Below, piece by piece: positions 35,940 through 39,788 of a stretch of 39,788 nt of DNA (position 1 is the first letter of the stretch; every line of letters starts with the position of its first letter). The notes beneath the pieces are model-generated. The model ran no database searches. It had not been told where the DNA came from and was given only the letters and a program-made list of their open reading frames with translations. Both the position numbers and the translations under genes were made by a program. The stretch covers positions 21,515 to 61,302 of the forward strand of contig JABDAV010000007.1 of assembly GCA_013289015.1 (NCBI GenBank). The letters run 5' to 3'. Source of the stretch: Bacteroidota bacterium. GTDB lineage: Bacteria; Bacteroidota; Bacteroidia; Chitinophagales; Chitinophagaceae.

Positions 35940-35971
35940 AAAAAGGCTGAGTGAATTCACTCAGCCTTTTT
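35940..35971. terminator. Bidirectional terminator between DUF4349 gene and glgC
   Basis: A perfect 32-bp palindrome with half-site AAAAAGGCTGAGTGAA, ending in five T on each strand. It lies 37 bp after the DUF4349 stop and 17 bp beyond the glgC stop, so it serves both convergent transcripts. Confidence 0.9.
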
Positions 35972-35988
35972 GTACATTTAATAATAAC

Positions 35989-37272
35989 TTATATAATAAA
36001 CCCATCCTGCAAAACTGCGTTCTTCTTCACCACAACAATTCCATCTTTTACAGTATATAAAGTATGATCTACGTTTTCAAGATGCGGGCCGCCGTTTATG
36101 CGTACATCATTTCCTATGCGGCAATTCTTATCAATGATGGCATTTTTTATATAGCACCTGTCACCTATTCCAATACGCGGCACACCTGTTCTAACATTCT
36201 CTTCCATTTGCTCTATTGTTTCGTAAAAATCATTTCCCATAATATAACTGTTCACAATCGTACTGCCATGTCCCACTCTTGTCCTGATACCCATCAACGT
36301 ATTTTCAACACGGCTTGCCAATATGATGCAACCTTCAGCGATCATTGTTTTTTCAAGCGTGGTGCCGCTTATTTTGGCAGGTGGCAACATACGCGCACGT
36401 GTGTATATCGGGTTTGCACTATCAAATAAATTGAATACAGGTATATCAGATGTTAATGCGAGATTTGCTTCGAAGAATGATGAGATGTTTCCTATATCAG
36501 TCCAGTAACCATCGTATTGATAACTGATAACTGTGTGCGCCGCAATAGAAGATGGAATTATTTCTTTTCCAAAATCTTTTGCATCCGGATGTTTGTTCAA
36601 CAGCAGTTCGTTCATTAATGACCGGCTGAAAATATAAATACCCATTGAAGCAAGATAAACACGGCCCTGCTCCTGCATTTGCGCACCGGTATCGCTTATC
36701 CATTCACCCAAAACTTCAGCTTTTGGTTTTTCTATGAATGATGTGATATGATTTTGTTCATCTGTTTTCATTATGCCGAATTCTGTAGCTTCTTTTCCTA
36801 CAACAGGAATGGTTGCAATAGAAAGCTCAGCGCCCGCAGCAATATGATTCTCCAGCATGTGCGTGAAATCCATTTGATACAATTGGTCGCCGCTTAATAT
36901 AAGAATGTATTCATAATCGTTGTTGCGTATATGTCTCAGTGATTGGCGAACAGCATCTGCAGTACCCTGGAACCATCCCGGGTTATCCGGTGTTTGTTCC
37001 GCAGCAAGTATATCAACAAAGCCTGAACTGAAATTGCTAAAGAGATAAGTGTTCTTGATATGCTTGTTTAAAGATGCCGAGTTGAATTGCGTTAAAACAA
37101 ATATGCGATTAATGTTTGAGTTGATGCAATTGCTTATAGGAATATCTACCAGGCGATATTTACCTGCAATAGGAACTGCAGGTTTTGAACGGGCTGCTGT
37201 TAAAGGATATAACCTGGTACCAGCCCCGCCGCCAAGGATAACTGCTATTACTGACTGTGCTAATGATGCCAT
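35989..37272 (-). CDS. glgC: Glucose-1-phosphate adenylyltransferase
   Basis: A 427-residue enzyme that makes ADP-glucose from glucose-1-phosphate and ATP, the committed step of glycogen synthesis. The nucleotide motif GGGAGTRLYPLT begins at residue 14 and is followed by RSKPAVPIAGKYRLVDIPIS, then NPGWFQGTADAVRQ and LILSGDQLYQMDF. The C-terminal left-handed beta-helix carries the hexapeptide-like segments IGIGDRCYIKNAIID and CRIGNDVRING. Length is typical of the bacterial enzyme. It is downstream of glgA with a 53-bp gap and is probably in the same operon. Confidence 0.97.
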   Translation of the reverse strand: MASLAQSVIAVILGGGAGTRLYPLTAARSKPAVPIAGKYRLVDIPISNCINSNINRIFVLTQFNSASLNKHIKNTYLFSNFSSGFVDILAAEQTPDNPGWFQGTADAVRQSLRHIRNNDYEYILILSGDQLYQMDFTHMLENHIAAGAELSIATIPVVGKEATEFGIMKTDEQNHITSFIEKPKAEVLGEWISDTGAQMQEQGRVYLASMGIYIFSRSLMNELLLNKHPDAKDFGKEIIPSSIAAHTVISYQYDGYWTDIGNISSFFEANLALTSDIPVFNLFDSANPIYTRARMLPPAKISGTTLEKTMIAEGCIILASRVENTLMGIRTRVGHGSTIVNSYIMGNDFYETIEQMEENVRTGVPRIGIGDRCYIKNAIIDKNCRIGNDVRINGGPHLENVDHTLYTVKDGIVVVKKNAVLQDGFII

Positions 37273-37325
37273 ATAATTAATTTGTGTTTCAGTGTTATAA
37301 AAGTATTGATTAACCTTTTTGATTA

Positions 37326-38744
37326 TTACTTAAGACTAAGATAAATATTCAAATATTGTTGTACAGATTTTTCCCAACTGTTATCAATTTCCATCATGTG
37401 CTTACGCATACGCGCAAGCGTTTTCTTATCATCATAATACAAACCTACGGCCCTGCTTATGGCATGCATAATATCACCAACACTGGCTTGCATGAAACGT
37501 ATACCCCAGCCCTGCCACTCGCCCATATCGGTAACCGTATCAATTAATCCACCTGTACTTCTAACCATAGGAACAGTGCCATATTTCATTGCATACATTT
37601 GATTTAATCCGCAAGGTTCAACACGACTTGGCATAAGCAAAAAATCTGCGCCTGCATACATTTTATGACTAAGCGCTTCGTTATAACCGATCATAGCATT
37701 ATAACTGCCTTTGAATGTTTGTGTCATCTGTTTAAGTTGCCATTCTATATGTGGGTCGCCGCTTCCTAAAACCAGGAAGTTTACATAACCCTGCATACTG
37801 TACATAGCAGATGCAATGGCATCAGGTAAAAGATCTGCTGCTTTTTCACCAACAAGCCTGCCAATAAAAACAATCAATGGTTTTTGCGGATCAAGATTAA
37901 ACTCTTTGCATAATGCCTCTTTATTCTTTTGTTTATTCTTATCAACAGTAGTCGCATCATAATTCACGTCGATGAATTTATCTGTTGCAGGATCCCATAC
38001 ATCCGTATCAATACCATTTAAAACGCCGGAACATTTGCCCCGTTCATATTCAAACAAAGCTTCAAGCCCGTTTGAATTATAGCGCAGCTCTTCCATATAA
38101 CTCCAGCTTACCGTATTTACTTTCCATGCATTTTTTACAGCCGATGCAAGCGGATTTATATCGCCACTCCATTCAAGGAGGCCGCCTTTCCAGGTATCAT
38201 ATGTGGGCAACATAAAGCTTTGATCCCAACCCATCCATCCCTGGTATTGTGCGTTATGAATGGTAAGCACCGTTGGAATATCTCCAAGGCGGGAATACTG
38301 GTAACAATATTTCAACATGAACGGAACAAGGCCAACATGATAATCGTGGCAATGAATAACATCAGGTTTATGTTCCCAGTGATCGAGCCAGTTTATAAAT
38401 GATACCTGGAAGCCGATGTAACGCTGAGTATCGTCAGCAAAGCCATAGATCTGTTCACGGTCGAGCAAGCCATTGATATCAATTAAAAACAGATCAAAAC
38501 CAAGTGTGTTATTCCTTTCTTTGATTACCGTATAATCAAACCACCAGTTGCCGATATTGGCGCGGCCTTTAAAATCAACATCCCATTCATGTGTATTCAA
38601 AAATTTGGTACGATGCATCGGCATTACCACTTTTGCATAATGCCCCGCTTTTGTTTGATATTTTGGTAAAGCTCCAACAACATCGCCGAGGCCGCCGGCT
38701 TTGGCTACCGGGTAGCATTCAAAACTAAGGTGAATGATTTCCAT
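37326..38744 (-). CDS. glgA: Glycogen synthase (ADP-glucose type)
   Basis: A 472-residue GT5 glycogen synthase that adds glucose from ADP-glucose to alpha-1,4-glucan. Lys15-Ala-Gly-Gly-Leu near the N-terminus (YPVAKAGGLGDVVGALPKY) binds the ADP-glucose phosphates. Other landmarks are PDVIHCHDYHVGLVPF, TIHNAQYQGWMGW, VLNGIDTDVWDP, PLIVFIGRLVGEKAADL and the E-x7-E-like SRVEPCGLNQMYAMKYG. The ATG at 38744 starts the expected MEIIHLSFECYP. The length is normal. A 12-bp palindrome lies 19 bp upstream, and a sugar transporter gene is divergent from it, which suggests shared control by sugar status. Confidence 0.96.
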   Translation of the reverse strand: MEIIHLSFECYPVAKAGGLGDVVGALPKYQTKAGHYAKVVMPMHRTKFLNTHEWDVDFKGRANIGNWWFDYTVIKERNNTLGFDLFLIDINGLLDREQIYGFADDTQRYIGFQVSFINWLDHWEHKPDVIHCHDYHVGLVPFMLKYCYQYSRLGDIPTVLTIHNAQYQGWMGWDQSFMLPTYDTWKGGLLEWSGDINPLASAVKNAWKVNTVSWSYMEELRYNSNGLEALFEYERGKCSGVLNGIDTDVWDPATDKFIDVNYDATTVDKNKQKNKEALCKEFNLDPQKPLIVFIGRLVGEKAADLLPDAIASAMYSMQGYVNFLVLGSGDPHIEWQLKQMTQTFKGSYNAMIGYNEALSHKMYAGADFLLMPSRVEPCGLNQMYAMKYGTVPMVRSTGGLIDTVTDMGEWQGWGIRFMQASVGDIMHAISRAVGLYYDDKKTLARMRKHMMEIDNSWEKSVQQYLNIYLSLK

Positions 38745-38763
38745 GCGATAAAATATAAACGTT

Positions 38764-38775
38764 GTAACCGGTTAC
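38764..38775. promoter_or_regulatory. GTAACCGGTTAC palindrome upstream of glgA
   Basis: A perfect 12-bp palindrome with a central CG, the form typical of LacI-family operators. A second AACCGGTT core lies at 38888-38895, also in the glgA/transporter divergent gap. The short core also occurs by chance inside coding sequence elsewhere, so the 12-bp form is the stronger evidence. Confidence 0.45.
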
Positions 38776-39010
38776 GGTTAAATAACAAATTCAATATGGC
38801 AATAAAACTAAGGTTATTTCTTCAGCAATTTAAAATCAAATCAACTATAGTTCAAGCCTATGATAAAATATTTTGATGATTTTTTTTAACCGGTTGATTG
38901 TGCCTGCTCATCTTTAAAAAAGATAGTTGTGGCAAATGCTGCATAAAATTTTTGAAAAGATAAAATTCTGTTTACTTTTAAACGCTCATTCATTACTTCA
39001 TAAATTAACG

Positions 39011-39788
39011 ATGGCAAGCATGGAAACTAATACGCGAAATATTGCTACCAAAGACTTATTGCAAATGTCAGAACCTGTTAAAACAAAATGGTCACAATTC
39101 AGTGTTTTGATCACTGTGTTTTTTTTCTGGGGTTTTGTAGCAGCATCCAACGATATTCTTATCCCTGTTTTTAAAGACAAACTGCATTTGGCACAATGGC
39201 AATCACAAATGGTTTCGTTTGCATTTTATGTTGCATACACAGTTGGATCAATAATATATTTTGCTATTTCAAAATTAACCGGCGGTGATATTTTAAACCG
39301 CATTGGTTTTAGAAACGGTATTTCTCTTGGGCTTATTATTTCAGCTTTAGGCACACTTTTATTTTATCCTGCAGCACAAACAGCATCATTTCCAATAATG
39401 ATAACCGGCTTATTTGTAGTTGGGCTTGGATTTTCGTTACAACAAACTGCGGCCAATCCTTTGGCAATAGTTATGGGCGATCCTAAAACCGGTGCACAAA
39501 GATTATGCATGGCAGGCGGCATAAATAATTTTGGTACAACCATAGGACCATTGCTTGTAAGCTTTGCAATATTTGGAACGGTAGCTGTAGGCAGTGTTGG
39601 CGTTGCAAGCATAGAAAGTGTAAAAACACCTTATCTTATTTTAGGCGCTGTATTTATTCTTGCAGCAATTATTTTCAGGTTTTCATCAGTGCCAAATAAA
39701 ATTGATCTTGAAAAAATTGCAGAACAGGAAGCAGAAAGTACAGATAAGGTTGCACACAAAAAAAGTGTTTTAAGTTATCCGCAACTGG
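39011..39788 (+). CDS. FucP/GluP-type sugar:H+ symporter (MFS), cut by window end
   Basis: An open frame from the ATG at 39011 to the right edge (259 codons, no stop). The translation has the pattern of the fucose/glucose-galactose MFS group: after a short cytoplasmic N-terminus comes FSVLITVFFFWGFVAASNDI, then WQSQMVSFAFYVAYTVGSII, RIGFRNGISLGLIISALGTL, a VVGLGFSLQQTAANP helix with the typical QQTAANP motif, and GGINNFGTTIGPLL. About six membrane segments are visible, roughly half of the protein. It would import a hexose by proton symport across the inner membrane. It is divergent from glgA (266-bp gap), which fits glucose as substrate, but fucose or galactose cannot be excluded. Confidence 0.92.
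   Translation, partial: MASMETNTRNIATKDLLQMSEPVKTKWSQFSVLITVFFFWGFVAASNDILIPVFKDKLHLAQWQSQMVSFAFYVAYTVGSIIYFAISKLTGGDILNRIGFRNGISLGLIISALGTLLFYPAAQTASFPIMITGLFVVGLGFSLQQTAANPLAIVMGDPKTGAQRLCMAGGINNFGTTIGPLLVSFAIFGTVAVGSVGVASIESVKTPYLILGAVFILAAIIFRFSSVPNKIDLEKIAEQEAESTDKVAHKKSVLSYPQL

Overview
The window reads as chromosomal DNA from a member of the Bacteroidota, most likely a Chitinophagaceae-like organism. The evidence is a SusC/SusD pair, many short lipoproteins, DUF4142 and DUF4349 proteins, Bacteroidota-type -7 boxes (TAnnTTTG) instead of -10 boxes, start codons without Shine-Dalgarno sequences, and AT-rich DNA. No rRNA, tRNA, CRISPR array, integrase or transposase was recognised.

Left end (1-3.8 kb): three tandem copies of an SGNH-hydrolase-like lipoprotein gene. 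The first is cut by the window edge, the second is frameshifted at an A9 run, and the third is intact. Copies 1 and 2 are identical over the 586 bp they share in the window. A convergent methylmalonyl-CoA epimerase gene follows, also broken by one extra base, and then an A-type Fe-S carrier gene.

SusCD/VCBS locus (3.8-19.7 kb): a perfect 14-bp inverted repeat precedes susC, then susD, a terminator-like hairpin, and three paralogous lipoproteins of about 1,100 residues made of VCBS/FG-GAP repeats plus an ASPIC/UnbV domain. A membrane-anchored SRPBCC/effector-binding-like gene lies antisense between the second and third. No enzyme is recognisable in this block, so its substrate cannot be read from the genes. 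It is the best candidate here for an undescribed surface system.

Housekeeping and envelope block (19.7-31 kb): on the minus strand mutS, an L,D-transpeptidase-like protein, a GH106-type alpha-L-rhamnosidase, thymidine kinase, Kdo transferase (waaA) and a DUF4142 lipoprotein; on the plus strand a conserved hypothetical and a very acidic protein. The roughly 1-kb gap between the rhamnosidase and tdk holds an 11-bp tandem repeat, a decayed small gene and a REP-like hairpin.

Nucleotide-sugar and glycogen block (31-39.8 kb): a DegT-type sugar aminotransferase, UDP-glucuronate decarboxylase and dTDP-4-dehydrorhamnose reductase (rfbD, carrying an in-frame heptanucleotide repeat), then an EVE protein, a DUF4349 lipoprotein, glgC and glgA, and a divergent FucP/GluP-type sugar transporter cut off by the right edge. 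Together the second half supports envelope polysaccharide synthesis (rhamnose, xylose, Kdo) and carbon storage.
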